A stretch of DNA of 64,000 nt from Patiria pectinifera (taxonomy: Eukaryota > Echinodermata > Asteroidea > Valvatida > Asterinidae): assembly GCA_029964075.1 (NCBI GenBank), contig CM057144.1, forward strand, positions 1,883,281 through 1,947,280, read 5' to 3'. Positions 1 to 21,826 of the stretch are shown piece by piece. A program made the position numbers and the translations under genes. Each line of letters begins with the position of its first letter. Within the stretch, counting starts at the first letter, position 1. The notes under the pieces were generated by a model, which worked only from the letters and a program-made list of their open reading frames with translations, was not told the DNA's origin and did not search any database.

Positions 1-223
1 ACTCGTTTGGCGTTGCATATTACGGCAAGCCAGCCCATGTGTTGCCAAGGCATATTTTGGTGATGTTCGCCCACGAATCCATGATGCAACGCTGGTCTTA
101 GGCATACACGTTCAGGCAAATATTTGCAACCTAAATAATGTACACTGAGCACACAATGTGAATGATATTGCATCATGAAAATTTCATCCTTGTTGATTTT
201 ATGTGTATTGGATTTGTTTGCAG

Positions 224-1090
224 ATACCAGATAGCCAAGCATCTTGCCCTAGAGCGCTACGCTCTTGTGTTCGGCCTGAACATGTTCATCGCGTTAGCAC
301 TCGGGTCTGCTTTGACGTTCATCGTAGTGGACTCCCGGACGTTGAACACGCCTGCAAATACACAGGTAACAAGATATTTGGCTCTCAAGTTTCCGTTAAG
401 CAAACTAGAAGATAACTATGAAACTGTGAAACCCTGCGTTTATTTAGATGCAGCAAGAAAATCACAAGCCCATCACAAGCCCATCACAAGCCCATCACAA
501 GTCATCACAACCCCATCACAAGTCATCACAACCCCATCACAAATCATCTGAAGTCATCTCATATCAGAACAGTCCAGTCACAAGTAAATCACAAGTCATC
601 ACAAGTCTATCACAAGTCACAAGCCCATCACAAGTCGTCACACTCATCACAAGTCATCACAAGCCCATTACCAGTCATCACAAGCCCATCACAAGTCATC
701 ACAAGCCCATCACAAGTCATTAAAAAAACCACAAGTTTTCTGTGTTCAGCTTTAACATTAAAAACAATTTAAATTGAAATCCACTTTATTATTCAGGCAA
801 AATTCATTCAAATTCTATTAAATTAAGTTGTCTTTCTGTCCTCTTTCCTTCCCCAGTTCATTGTCTACGGCGGCTACTTTTTCGTCCTAGCTTGCGCCTT
901 CTGCACCAAAGCAGTCTACTCCATATCGGTGTACGGCTGGCGGGCCGCCTGGCGCACCCGTCTGGAGTCCCGACCCACGCATCACAATCAGCAGCAGCAG
1001 CCAGCTGAGCTGCTGGGGGAAGGAGACCAGACTGGCTACCGCCAGTTTCGCAACGAGGACAGCGATGCTGGCGACGAAAGTGATGTTTGA
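224..1090 (+). CDS. SLC19-family (thiamine/folate) transporter, C-terminal two exons only
   Basis: Two coding exons, 224-365 and 857-1090, joined in phase 0 across a GT-AG intron (acceptor CAG before 224, donor GTAACA at 366, acceptor CCCCAG before 857). The first encodes YQIAKHLALERYALVFGLN and a membrane segment ending FIVVDSR. The second encodes another membrane segment (FIVYGGYFFVLACAF) and then a hydrophilic tail with a short Gln run and an acidic end, stopping at TGA 1088-1090. The ERYALVFG.N.FIAL pattern followed by T.IVVD is characteristic of the end of SLC19A2/SLC19A3-type carriers, which move thiamine (SLC19A1 moves folate) across the plasma membrane. The two segments correspond to the last two of about 12 helices. 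The rest of the gene lies left of the window. Substrate cannot be decided from this part. Confidence 0.85.
462..722. repeat. CACAAG-type minisatellite in SLC19 intron
   Basis: Imperfect tandem copies of a roughly 10-21 bp unit (CCCATCACAAGTCATCACAAG and variants) fill the middle of the last SLC19 intron. A related unit fills an ATG16L1 intron at 9583-10090. Confidence 0.9.
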
Positions 1091-1211
1091 AAGCAGTTGT
1101 TTAAATGAGCTAGAGGAGCGATCTTTAGTTGTTTTATACCATTGAGTAAGCTTGGGCCTCTCCGAACTGATTGAAAAGAACTGGGCTCAAAATTGGGCTG
1201 CATCTGAAGGA

Positions 1212-1304
1212 AATGGCTACGGCTAGCAGTAACACACGTGTCTATGGGAAGTGGCTGTAGTCACTTCCCATAGGCGCATGTGTAATCGCAAGCCGTAGCC
1301 ACGT
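1212..1304. repeat. Fold-back (MITE-like) inverted repeat
   Basis: Two arms of about 43 bp face each other. The inner 12 bp (CTATGGGAAGTG / CACTTCCCATAG) pair perfectly around an 8-bp loop, and the outer parts (ATGGCTACGGCT / AGCCGTAGCCAC) pair imperfectly. No coding capacity. Confidence 0.7.
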
Positions 1305-2454
1305 TATTTGGACATAGCCTAGATTCCCAGGATCAGAAATGTGACTCCCCTGTTTTGAGGAATTAAAGAAGTATCCACTTTCAAGTCCCCAGATATCTTA
1401 TTGAAGACACCTCAAAACATTAATTTTGTAAACGTTCATGTCCTTAGAATGATTACATTAGCTATTTACTACTGTTATGTCATTTTATTTCTTTCTTGTA
1501 CTTAATTAATGAAACCAGGGATTCCTCAAAAGTGCCCTGAACACTGTAGCTCGAAAGTCTGAAGAAACCTGTGGAGAGGAGACAGTGAGAAGAAATGACA
1601 GTTTTAGAGGTGGGAGGAAAACCCAGGAAGAATATTCTGGGGAAATCCACAGAATCAGGTAGGAGTTGAAAGCCCGATTCAAAAGGGGGACCAAGGCAGG
1701 AATCGAACCCGGGCCATAGGAGTGGAAGGCGATGAAAGTAATCACTGCGCCATTATGTCATTAGTTATTGGATTTGTCATTAGTTATTGGATTTGTCAAT
1801 GCAAATTTTTTTTTTTTTTTTTTTTTTTTTAACAGTTTTCTGCAAAAAGAACTGCCTTACCTGAAATCTTAAAGTAACTGAACTTCCTATGTAATTTTTT
1901 TTCTTTAAGTTTAATTGAATATTTTTGTATTTTATCTAACTGGAAATAAGTGAGCTAATTTTTGTAACGGTGCAGATTGAATTGAACAAAGTTTTGTACT
2001 ACCATTTAAGCATTTCATTTACTTAAGTTTTCAGTATTTGAAAAAACTGTGCCATCTTCTTTTGTCTTTACCACGTCTGTTTTTATTTATCTTTTTTATA
2101 TTGCCTTGCCAACTATGCCACAGTGACTCGGCTCAATCGAAAAGCAATATTTAAAGTCAAGCTCAATTTGCTGGGTGGTTAAAAAAAATTTAAATGTGGA
2201 TATTGTATTTTTGTAAAAGCTGTCAATGCAAACTGCCTTTGAGACAATTATTGTTTTAACAGATGTACCCAGTATATGATTTCAGTTGTACACTACAAGT
2301 GTGTGATGTATACATATGAAATTAAATTACCTAGAAACGATAACTTTTGAACGCATTAACGTTTGTTATAGTATATTTATTTGTGTGGGTATGTTTTTCT
2401 TACAGCTAAGGACCAATGTCCTACATGTATTGTGTGCCCTCGGTGCACTGCTGT

Positions 2455-2835
2455 AGTTGCTCCCCACCCCATCTGTATCACGCGGCCAAACCCCATTGCC
2501 CCAGCCAAACTCCATGCCCCTAAACCCAATCGCCATCACCCGACCCAATCGCCCAGGCCAAACCCCATCGCCATGTGACCCCATTGCCAAACTGGCCGAA
2601 GCCAATCGCCCCTACCCAAACTTTATCAACCCTTACAACCCTATATCGCCTCTCCCCAAACCAATAACTGCCCTCCCACCCCAACACTCCACCCATCCCC
2701 ATTGCCCCTCCCCAACCCCACCGCCCCATGGCAACCCCACATCCCATCCCAAACCTGGAGCTCCACCCATCCCCACCACCCCTCCCCAACTCTATCCCCC
2801 AACCCCACTGCATGCTCCACCCTTACAGACTTTCT
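2455..2835. repeat. C-rich simple/low-complexity repeat
   Basis: Degenerate tandem CCCCATCGCC / CCCCAACCCCA-like units on the plus strand. Overlapping long frames on both strands show Pro/His or Gly/Trp-biased translations, typical of low-complexity DNA and not of a gene. Confidence 0.8.
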
Positions 2836-2999
2836 AGTCTTGTGGGTGCACCAAACAAACAAATAGTTATTAAGCGTTAGCGCCTTTTAATACCCTGTTA
2901 AAATGTAACTTGCAAATCCCAAAAGTGGGGGTTCATCTGTTTCTTCCTACGAACCTCCATTTCATCTACCCCATAACCACTCCCAAGAAACAATAAAGT

Positions 3000-3091
3000 G
3001 GGCGGGGCACCTCGAGTGATTTTTCTGAGCCAAACTGTCACGAGAGGGCGCCAATGACAGGGAACAGAATCCCTTTCATTTTGCATTCAAC
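3000..3091 (+). promoter_or_regulatory. Probable ATG16L1 proximal promoter with GC box
   Basis: GGGCGGGGC at 3000-3008 is a perfect GC-box (SP1-type) core, 84 bp before the ATG16L1 start codon. The following 80 bp is GC-richer than its surroundings and has no TATA box, as expected for a housekeeping gene. The ATG at 3092 has an A at -3. Confidence 0.5.
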
Positions 3092-13690
<10,599 letters not shown>

Positions 13691-13770
13691 AGGGGAACGG
13701 CAGCCTGAACTGTCTGGTCACCAGGCTAGGCAAGACGATTTTTTTAAAACAGAAAATGAAGACTATAATT

Positions 13771-14080
13771 AAAGGTAGCGTCCATTTGTAATTTGTGCAT
13801 TTTGTTCATTTGAAGCAAAAAAAAGAGCTCAAAATCTAAAGAAGGGTGCTGTAGGGTGCTCCAGCTGTATATTCCGAGAAAAACAGCATTCTAGGATCTC
13901 CATTTCAAATCAAAAGTTGCTGAATCATGTTTTGAATTGCGTCCGAGACACGTTCTCACTGAGCTGATTGCAGCTACGTGATGTCGCGCACTGATCCGAC
14001 GAATTATAGCAACCGGGCCCGCATGTGCGTTGTGTCAACGCTTGCGCGCGCTTCGCCGAATAAAAAAAAACGAACTACTA
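13771..14080 (+). repeat. Dispersed repeat family B, copy 2 (ATG16L1 3' region)
   Basis: Direct-orientation match to 5418-5746. It starts 80 bp after the ATG16L1 stop and supplies AATAAA at about 14059, so it could form part of the 3' UTR. A second AATAAA lies at about 14293. Confidence 0.7.
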
Positions 14081-14784
14081 ACGGAAATTCTTCAGCCATT
14101 GAATACAACTATCATCCACTTTGGTATGGATATTGATTATGCATTATGATCACTGTATTAATGTCGTATTAGAGAGAACTATTGCAGAATTACCAAGTTA
14201 AATAATTCTTTTTGTAAGTTATTGAATCGGTGGGTTTGGAGTAATAATTTGTACGTTGGCGTGTGTATATTTAGTTTTTTCAATATCAGCTAAATAAAGT
14301 AGTATTATATGCTTGGAAGAAAAATGAACTTTCTGAAGTTCATTTGCATAGGTATTCTAAATTTGGCTAAATTAGTCAAGATAAATATTATATCAAAAGA
14401 AAATACTGAATGAAATTTGTGAGTCATTATAGCACTTGAAAGCACATGTTCGATTCTCTCTTTAAAGGCAACGCAATTTTGGCCCTAGGGAAAGATTTCC
14501 ATATACGAAGTTCACTCAACACCCTGTGTACAAACCCTTTGAGAGTGGACTGAAAAATTCTAAGTGTTTTCTAAGAAAATGCTTGTATTTTCTCACTGCT
14601 CAAATTGACTTTGATGACATGAAATTGCTATCTGGGGGCTTGTTAGTCAATACAGAGGAAAATAAGTGAACTTCGTATATGGAAATCTTTCCGGCCCTAG
14701 CGTTGCGGCAGGCATAGTTTTAAGGAGCTTCCGTACAAAAAAAACTGAGGAGTTCAGTGAGAGATTTTCAAAGCATGTGCTTTG

Positions 14785-15050
14785 GATTTTGTATGCAAAG
14801 CCCTCATGCTGTGGGCTTGAACCCTGACGGGGAACACGGTGCTTGTGTTCTTGGGCAAGACACTTTACTACAATTGCCACTCTCCACCAAGGAGTATAAA
14901 TAGGTACTTGCGAAGGTAGAGACCAGAATGCACTGATCTTGAGCTGCTGCAGAGAACTGTGGTTTCATGGCCTGATGATCAGGGGTAATAACTGTGAAGC
15001 ACTTTGAGACCTAGCTTCGGTGGGAAGCGCTATATAAGCGACACACTTCA
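14785..15050 (+). mobile_element. SINE-like element
   Basis: B-box-like GGCTTGAACCC is followed by TTCTTGGGCAAGACACTTTA, CTCTCCACCAAGGAGTATAA and an end segment GAAGCGCTATATAAGCG. The order of blocks matches 10930-11260. Confidence 0.65.
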
Positions 15051-15704
15051 ACCTCAGCTAAAGCTACAAAACACTACTGAGTAGTAACCTGTAGTATGCA
15101 TTGCTTTCCATACAAGTGTGCACAACACATGTAGTGATCTGTAGTATTTGGTCCTTGACCCCCAACGAGCCCTTAGGGACGTTAGGGTTGCCTATGAAGA
15201 AATAATTACACAATTTTTTTTTATGGCGGGAATTGAACCTGCTACCCCTTGTTTGCTGGTGCACATGTCTTAAATATTAAGCAACCACCATTCATATGTT
15301 GTTTTTATATCATCACTGATACTTTGTTTACTTTCACTCTATAAAATTGTTGGTAGTTTAGTAAATATCAAACAGTCGTCTCTTTCCTAATTGTGAAATT
15401 GTTGTGTATCAAGATTGTGGGTTCGAACCCCCACCGCTGCAAAAAAAAAAGTCAGGCTTTCGTATTTTCTTCTTGCCAACATTCAGTTGAATGAACTTTT
15501 TTGCTGGCATTGTGACCTTAGGTCAAGTGACTGGTTCCCGTCTGTCATGATTAACCGTTGGGGAGATAATTGGTAACCTTCCATAGTAACAAGCCCCTTC
15601 CATCTTGCGTTTCACAAAATGTATGCATTGTTGTCAATCATGATTCATTGCCATAAAACAAGACATTACATTTGTTTACTTCAAAAATGGTCAAATCTGG
15701 TTAG

Positions 15705-16068
15705 GCCCAAAAAAAAAAAGTCTCCGGTTTCTGGTATGGAGCTTGCCCAAAAAGTGGTGCGGCGACGCAGCTTTTTTACCTGATTTTTTTGCTTCAAATG
15801 TCGGCTGATGACTGCAAATGGTGCCCGACTAAACTTAGTGCAAATATATGGGAGTCCAGAGAGGCCACATAAAGCTTATTCTCGACCATAACCCAATCTA
15901 AAAACACGTTAAAATTGTGCAGCAGCAGGATTCCAGTCAAACCAGTGAGTTTGGCGGTGTTGAGACGTCATCTTTCATTGAAAAAAAAACGTTTTCATTT
16001 TGCCGACGCGCATGGCTACGGCGACGCGCGCGCGCATACCAGAAACCAGAGACTTTTTTTTGGGGGCC
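15705..16068. mobile_element. 364-bp TIR element with TTAG target duplication
   Basis: Left end GCCCAAAAA...GTCTCCGGTTTCTGGTATG pairs with right end CATACCAGAAACCAGAGAC...GGGGGCC. TTAG occurs immediately outside both ends (15701-15704 and 16069-16072). GC-rich interior with CGCGCG runs and no coding capacity. Confidence 0.7.
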
Positions 16069-17052
16069 TTAGTTGAGTGCTGTATTATGTTAAGATTAAA
16101 AGTGCCTTAAAGTTATGTGCGCTGTAAAAAAATCCATAGAAAGTGTAAAAACTGCAAAATTTACATTGATGATTATAAAAACATTGCAGTATACTAATAA
16201 TGCCCGTGAGATAAATACGTCAGACTTTGGGTTTGGGTCTAGACATGTTGTCAATATTGAAATACAAACAAATCTATATTTCTAAGTTTTTGTTTTCTTT
16301 GTGACGCCAGGCCAGACATCTTCTGGCCAGTGTTCCGCAATTAGTTGATGAACCTTTGCAAATTGTTTTCTTCATTTTTTTTATATCTTGTATCAAGCTT
16401 CAGATGTAGATAATAAATGGTAATAATTATACAATTCAATCGTCATTTTCAAAAGATTTGCCTCATTTATTTCAGATAAAAATTCAACCGCTCCCAGTGA
16501 TCTTAGAATTCCAGTTTTCGATATAAATTAACTTTTCAAGGTACAATTAAATAAAAAATTAAAAATGCAAATTTTCCTAAATATTCTCTTTCTTGCAAAA
16601 CGTTCATTTCGGTCTAAAACGGTGTGTAAATGGTCCGTGATTGACCACACTAATTGAAGGAACATTATGATTTTGCGTACATGTCGAATTCAACCTCATT
16701 CCCAGGTCTTTTTTCAACCCCTCGAGAATTGCAGAGTGAAAGTAGCAAGTGGGCGCGTACTGCTCGACGCCATGTGGACAAGGTTGATGTCAAAATTATT
16801 GGCGCCTAAAAACAGGCAGAACATTTATTGCAGAATCTTCGACTTTTCAGAAAGTAATCAGAAAACAACATTAAAAACGCAAATAACGATAAATAAAACC
16901 ACATAAACGATAAATAAAACCACATGTAGGCCTACAGAATCATATTTTTATAAGACAATATTGCTGGGAAACTGTTTCACCACAAAACCTTTCCCGCCAA
17001 AAACAAAAGTTCTCAATCTCTTGCAAGAAAAGAACGAACATTGTCTCCAGGG

Positions 17053-20000
17053 TCAACTGTAATCGCAGCAGATGTAGACATACTCCATCTTCCCTTGTTT
17101 CGTGGTTGCCATGCCAACGCCGAGTTGTTGGGAGGTTTTCCACGCCAGCTCTGTCGTGCAGGTGTTTATGGTATTCCACGAGTTGGCGAAACGGCCTAAA
17201 ATATGGTGTAAAATACAAAAAAAAAACACCAATTGTCAATGTTGGTCAACAACATTTTTTTCTAGATAGTTCGACATAAGTATCAACTTCATACATGACT
17301 TGTATAGACCAATACGGGTATGACATTTGTGATCGTTGTTCACTCGTGAGGCCCACTTCAATGGAGAAACCATTGCGTGTGCTATTGTACAAAGCAACGG
17401 CCCCATGACGGAATATGTGAACAATAGCTAGCACAATGCTTTCGCCATTGATGGGGGCCTCCGTGATAGAATTGATAGCGTGACCGGATTGCTCTACACG
17501 CAGTCGACATCCGTAAATTCGACTGTTGCAGTTGTTCGGAGCAATAGTGGAGCGTCTAGATCCCAAACGTCTAAATGAATGCGAACAGTTTACCTGTGTT
17601 TAAAAAAAAGTCGTTTGTGTCTACAGTCGCTCCTGATACATTTCAGTCGCTCTTAATACATTTTTATCGATACTTTGTTGCAAAGCTGTCAAAGAATCGG
17701 GTAGTAGTCTTACCCATGTTAGCGTCTTGCTTAATTTCATCGCAGAAAAATGCAGCTACGTCTGCGCCTGTGGTGGGGAAAAGGAGGAAAAAAATAAACC
17801 TAGGAAATATGACTTGCCCTTTATGGTAACTTCTAAGCGGCAACACGGAATTGGCAATTAACAAAAAGTTAAGATTTTTTTTGCAAGACTTTTACAAAGA
17901 TACTCATAAAACATGAGCAAACCTTTCACATTGGACATCTTGAAATTGGAGGACCCAGCCGTGAAAATGTTCTCTCCATGTCCGGCCTTTTTACTCATGG
18001 GACTCGGCTCGAATTTCTTAGTGTTGGCCATCTTGGTCGCCCACTGCTGGGCCTGCTTTGCGAGCTTGCCGTTCAGCGCGAGGGGCGGCAAGTCGTGCCG
18101 GGCTCTGATCGTGTTGTGCCCCTGGAGCAGCTCCCGCCTGACACGCTCAAGAGGCGTCTCCTTGCCGCTCGGTGGCGGTGTCTCGCCGGCCGTCAGCTTT
18201 CCGTCCGCCGGCCGATCGTTCAGTTCACCCGGCGCGTCCCTGCTGCCGTCTTCGCTGCCAAACTTTAGCGTTTCTGGTACATCTGAAATCTGAAGCACAC
18301 ATCATCAAAATATCTAACCCAGATATTGTCACAGATCACTCAAAAGCCAAACTATCAAAGCATAAGCTTGAAAGCTGTATTATTTTGTTGAAAACATTTC
18401 TCCGAAAATTCTTCTATGATAACAACAAACTATTTACCCATTATCAACATCTGTGAAGATCACAATGTTTTGAGTTAAAAAAATACCCACAAAAAGGGGC
18501 ACAAATCGGCAATTTATTTTACCGGTGGTAAGACATGTTGCTCGTAACGCCCAACCCAGTTGCCTGGCGGACTGTAATTGCAGCAGATGTAGACATATCC
18601 CATGTTTCCCTTTTTGGTGGTTGCCATGCCAACGCCTAACTCTTTAGAATCCTTCCAGACGACTTGGGTGAAGTGACCTTCCGGAAAGAAAATAAAGAGC
18701 TGGAGTTACTCATACGTCAAAACTTGGAATAAAAGTTTGCACGATATTACGGAGGTTGCAGGTTCAAGTCCCGCCCAGTCAAATATTTTTTTTTGTTTAG
18801 ACTTATGATATTAAGGCCATTTCATGCACCTGGTCATTTAAAAACTCTCATCAAAATTAAAATTTTGGTTCAATGATTTTACTGCAGATCGATCCAATTC
18901 GGCTTGGTTCTATTTGTATTTCTGCAAGTGAAAAAAAGGAAGTGTGCTGTGCCGAAGCTATGGTCTAACAGTCGGATCTGTAAATGTTCTTCCAAAGAAG
19001 CATTAATGCGATGAATCTTTCTGCTGACCACGCCTACCAGTCAATGTAGGCGTAGCCAACAGCTGGACGCCTAACGTTACTGGAAAAAGCCGTTCATACC
19101 AATAAAGCTGGGCAGATTGTATTAATGAATACAAAACTATTGATTTGTTTCCTACAATTGTCATCATGTCTATAGGCGTAGCTTACCTATTTGTCCTCCG
19201 TTCTTTTTCCGTTGCCCGGGGTTATCGTAATCGTAGTCTTTTATTTCATCATAGAATGCCGAGATGGAGGTTCCACCTGTAAAGCAAAATTGATTGAAAA
19301 ACAGTCGATCAGGTATACCAGATTTTTTTACCCCCAAAAGGAAGGAATAATCAACAAATATTTGGGTCGGTTAGTCTATATTTAAGGTATACGACAAAAA
19401 TATTTAGTGGCTCCAAACGAATAGCTACATAAAAGTCTTTAAAAAAAAATGAATGTCAAAACATCGCTTATTATCTAAAAAGAAAAGAAAAGAAGATGAC
19501 CATGGCTTGTATTACCTTTGACTTCGCTAACGTTGAAATGTGTCGAGCCTGAGTAGTAAATATTTTCTCCGTAGTTGGGCCTGTTCTTTTGGGGGCTGTG
19601 CTCTAGTTTCCGCATGGAGGCCATCTTTTCCGCCCACTTTTGCGAGTACTTGTTGAGGGTGTTGTTCAGGACGAGAGGCGGTACGCCGTGCCTCGCTCTG
19701 TAGATGTTGTGCATCTCAAGCGCCTCGCGCCTCACACGATCCAGTATCGACTCTTGCGCGGTGCCGGTGCCTCGCGAGGGAAGTTTGGCGCCATCTTCTG
19801 ACGTCACTTTCTCCGTTTCCTTAGCAACCGTTTCGTGTTCGACGCTGAGGGTCTGCTCCGTTTTCGGCCATTTGTCATGTGACATGGGAGTCGGGTTGTC
19901 ACCCAGATGTTCTTCCGTCAGAGGTTCAATTTTTTTAGGAAAAGGTGCATTACCTTCTGCACTGTGAGGTTCGTGGTTCGAGGCGACTACCTCGTCTGAC

Positions 20001-20758
20001 TTTTGACTAAGTTTGGAGAGGTTTTCAGAGTTTTCTATTTCTGCAGCAGGTTTGGATTGTGAGTTGCTACTCTTTTGAGGTTCGGGCATTGTGTTTCTTG
20101 AAGTGGTTCCTGTTTTGAGTGTGTCCACATCATGGTCTACTCCAGTGCGAGGTTCGCCGTTTTTTACCATAGCTTCATTGTTATTGTCTCCCCTAGTTTC
20201 GGTTTGGTTCGAGGTTTGGTCCTCATGATCACAATTATTGCCTTCTTTTGGTTTAGTTGATATGGGTCGGTCTGAAGCATTGGTTAATGTTACCTCACCA
20301 GGCTCAAGCCTTTGAGGTGCGCTCTCGCTGTCCTCTTCTGTTCGAGGCATGCCTGTGGTGATGAATAGTACACCTCTCGTTACCTCGGGGAGTTCGTTGA
20401 TTTCCTCTGTTGTGTGAGGTTCCTCTGGCAACGAGCCTCTTTCGTTAATTTTCACTGCTGCGTGAGGTTCGTCGAAGCTCGAGGGCTGCATCTCGCCACC
20501 AGCCTCCCCTTTCTCGTGAGGTATTTCTGATTGCGAGCAGCAAACCTCATCGTTTGCCATGAGGTTGACTTTCGTTTGCAGCACTTGTACGGGACCACGG
20601 GTACCGTCCTCGTCGATGTGGTCTCCGTTATCACCATCAAAGTTCCCAGTTTCGTCTTCAAGATCTCCCCTTCCTGTGTCCTCGTCTCTGACGAGGACAG
20701 GTGGTTTCTCCGACTCGCTTCCCGGCTCCACAGCCGTCTTCGAACCGCCGCATCCCAT
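17053..20758 (-). CDS. N-myristoylated tandem-CAP domain protein (GAPR-1/GLIPR2-like), six exons
   Basis: Minus-strand exons: 20758-19516, 19276-19187, 18677-18523, 18289-17923, 17767-17714, 17195-17053, all with GT-AG borders and consistent phases; 683 aa. The start MGCGGSK fits an N-myristoylation signal (Gly2, Ser6) with Cys3 available for palmitoylation, implying membrane anchoring. Residues 7-336 are acidic, Ser/Thr-rich and probably disordered. CAP1 (about 337-496) has MHNIYRARHG, NYGENIYYSG, GHFTQVVWKD and GYVYICCNYSPPGNW, all family signatures. CAP2 (about 541-683) keeps GHNTIRARHDLPPL and GHGENIF but has GRFANSWN in place of GHFTQVVW, and stops right after YICCDYS, so it is degenerate and short. 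Plant/mammal GAPR-1-like proteins sit on Golgi and autophagy membranes. The exon 3 donor (CCG|GTAAAA) is followed by an in-frame TAA, so an unspliced form would end as a single-CAP protein of 498 aa. The junction to exon 4 needs transcript support. Confidence 0.8.
18755..18775 (+). repeat. tRNA/SINE B-box fragment
   Basis: GGTTGCAGGTTCAAGTCCCG resembles a tRNA T-arm/B box. No tRNA body can be folded around it, so it is treated as a repeat remnant inside a CAP-gene intron. Confidence 0.4.
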
Positions 20759-21826
20759 TCTTAGAATCAGTGATAGTCCAGTTTGGCAACCAATCAATAC
20801 AATGGAAATTGTAGGCCTATTTAAAGCACTGTCATGGTTGGCAAGGACATTCGTCGTACTTCGACAAACATTTTTTCTTTACATCCTACATACACCGTTT
20901 AAGAGGACAACTCAACCAAACCATACATTTGACTCATGCAAATGCAGCCAGTATTAAAGTCATTGCACTGTGGAACGTTCATGCTATTCTAACGTCCAAG
21001 CAGAGTCTTCGTTTACCCTGACGAAGCCTGGCGAACACAAGCATCCGTACGGTTTATCCTGTCTCGCAACTTCGTTTTATTTGGGGGTCACTGATGCAGA
21101 ACGGCATGGCCTTCAAAATACCGGTTACCCGTTTGGATTCAATCACTGCTTCGTGTTTAACTGTACGCACGTCTATCGCCGCATACAGCTGGTCATAAAT
21201 CGTTTGTGTTTTAGATACACAAGCAGATAAACAATGTACATGTAACTGTGTTATAATAATAATCCAAACGGCAAACAACAACCGCTACAGCAACGGACGA
21301 GGCAAAGTCCGACCACACCATCGCGACAGGGTCAACAAGCTCGTTTCAGGGAAGCCCTCCTCAGGCTCTCCTTACACATTCACTCCTCCCGTAACTATTA
21401 TTGTGCTCGAACTCTATCCAGCGAAAATCAATAGTCTTTATTCACTCATTCATAATTCAAGGTCTGTGTACAGTCTCCAAGGGTTACCCCATTGTGTGCG
21501 CCAAGACACGGAAGTTTTGTTGTGGTGCTCATTGCAAACATGCTGCAAACAAATTACAGTTTCTCTGGTCGTGGAGAATATCATCAATTACACATCTCAC
21601 CTCCCAAGGAGCACCACATCGATAAGACAGGACTCGTTGCTTGTCAAGCCTCCTGAGCATGCACGGATGGTGTAATTCTGCACCCGGCTGACTTAAATCC
21701 TGACGTGGTCAAGAAACTTGAGTTCTTGTATGGGAACCAGATCGACAAGAAGTTTGCGCTTCCTGTAATTCACAACTGATACCTTTTTTTCTGAGCTTCA
21801 AAGATCTACGAGGCAATAAAATCAAG
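20759..21826. promoter_or_regulatory. Shared 1.07-kb divergent intergenic region
   Basis: Separates the start codons of the minus-strand CAP gene and the plus-strand MGCGGSK protein gene. No other supported gene. No clear TATA box or GC island is visible. It is assigned regulatory status only because the two genes are divergent. Confidence 0.35.

Larger units (their letters stand above)
1091..2999. other. Intergenic: SLC19 3' region, repeats, ATG16L1 upstream
   Basis: No supported gene. It holds a fold-back element (1212-1304), a minus-oriented tRNA-like fragment whose reverse complement carries a B-box-like GGGTTCGATTCC (about 1690-1710), a poly(T) tract (about 1808-1830) and a C-rich simple repeat (2455-2835). 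An AATAAA lies at 2992-2997, just before the ATG16L1 promoter. It is a possible but distant poly(A) signal for the SLC19 gene. The short reading frames in the C-rich segment are by-products of its composition. Confidence 0.7.
14081..17052. other. Intergenic between ATG16L1 and CAP gene
   Basis: No supported gene. It holds a SINE-like copy (14785-15050), a B-box-like GGTTCGAACCC near 15421, a TIR element (15705-16068) and AT-rich unique sequence. TTTATT near 16825 would be a minus-strand AATAAA about 220 bp past the CAP-gene stop, a reasonable poly(A) signal. Confidence 0.6.

Noticed and set aside
2366..2862. Long overlapping frames on both strands in the C-rich region
   Set aside because: They follow the simple repeat composition (Pro/His one way, Gly/Trp the other) and show no domain or splice context.
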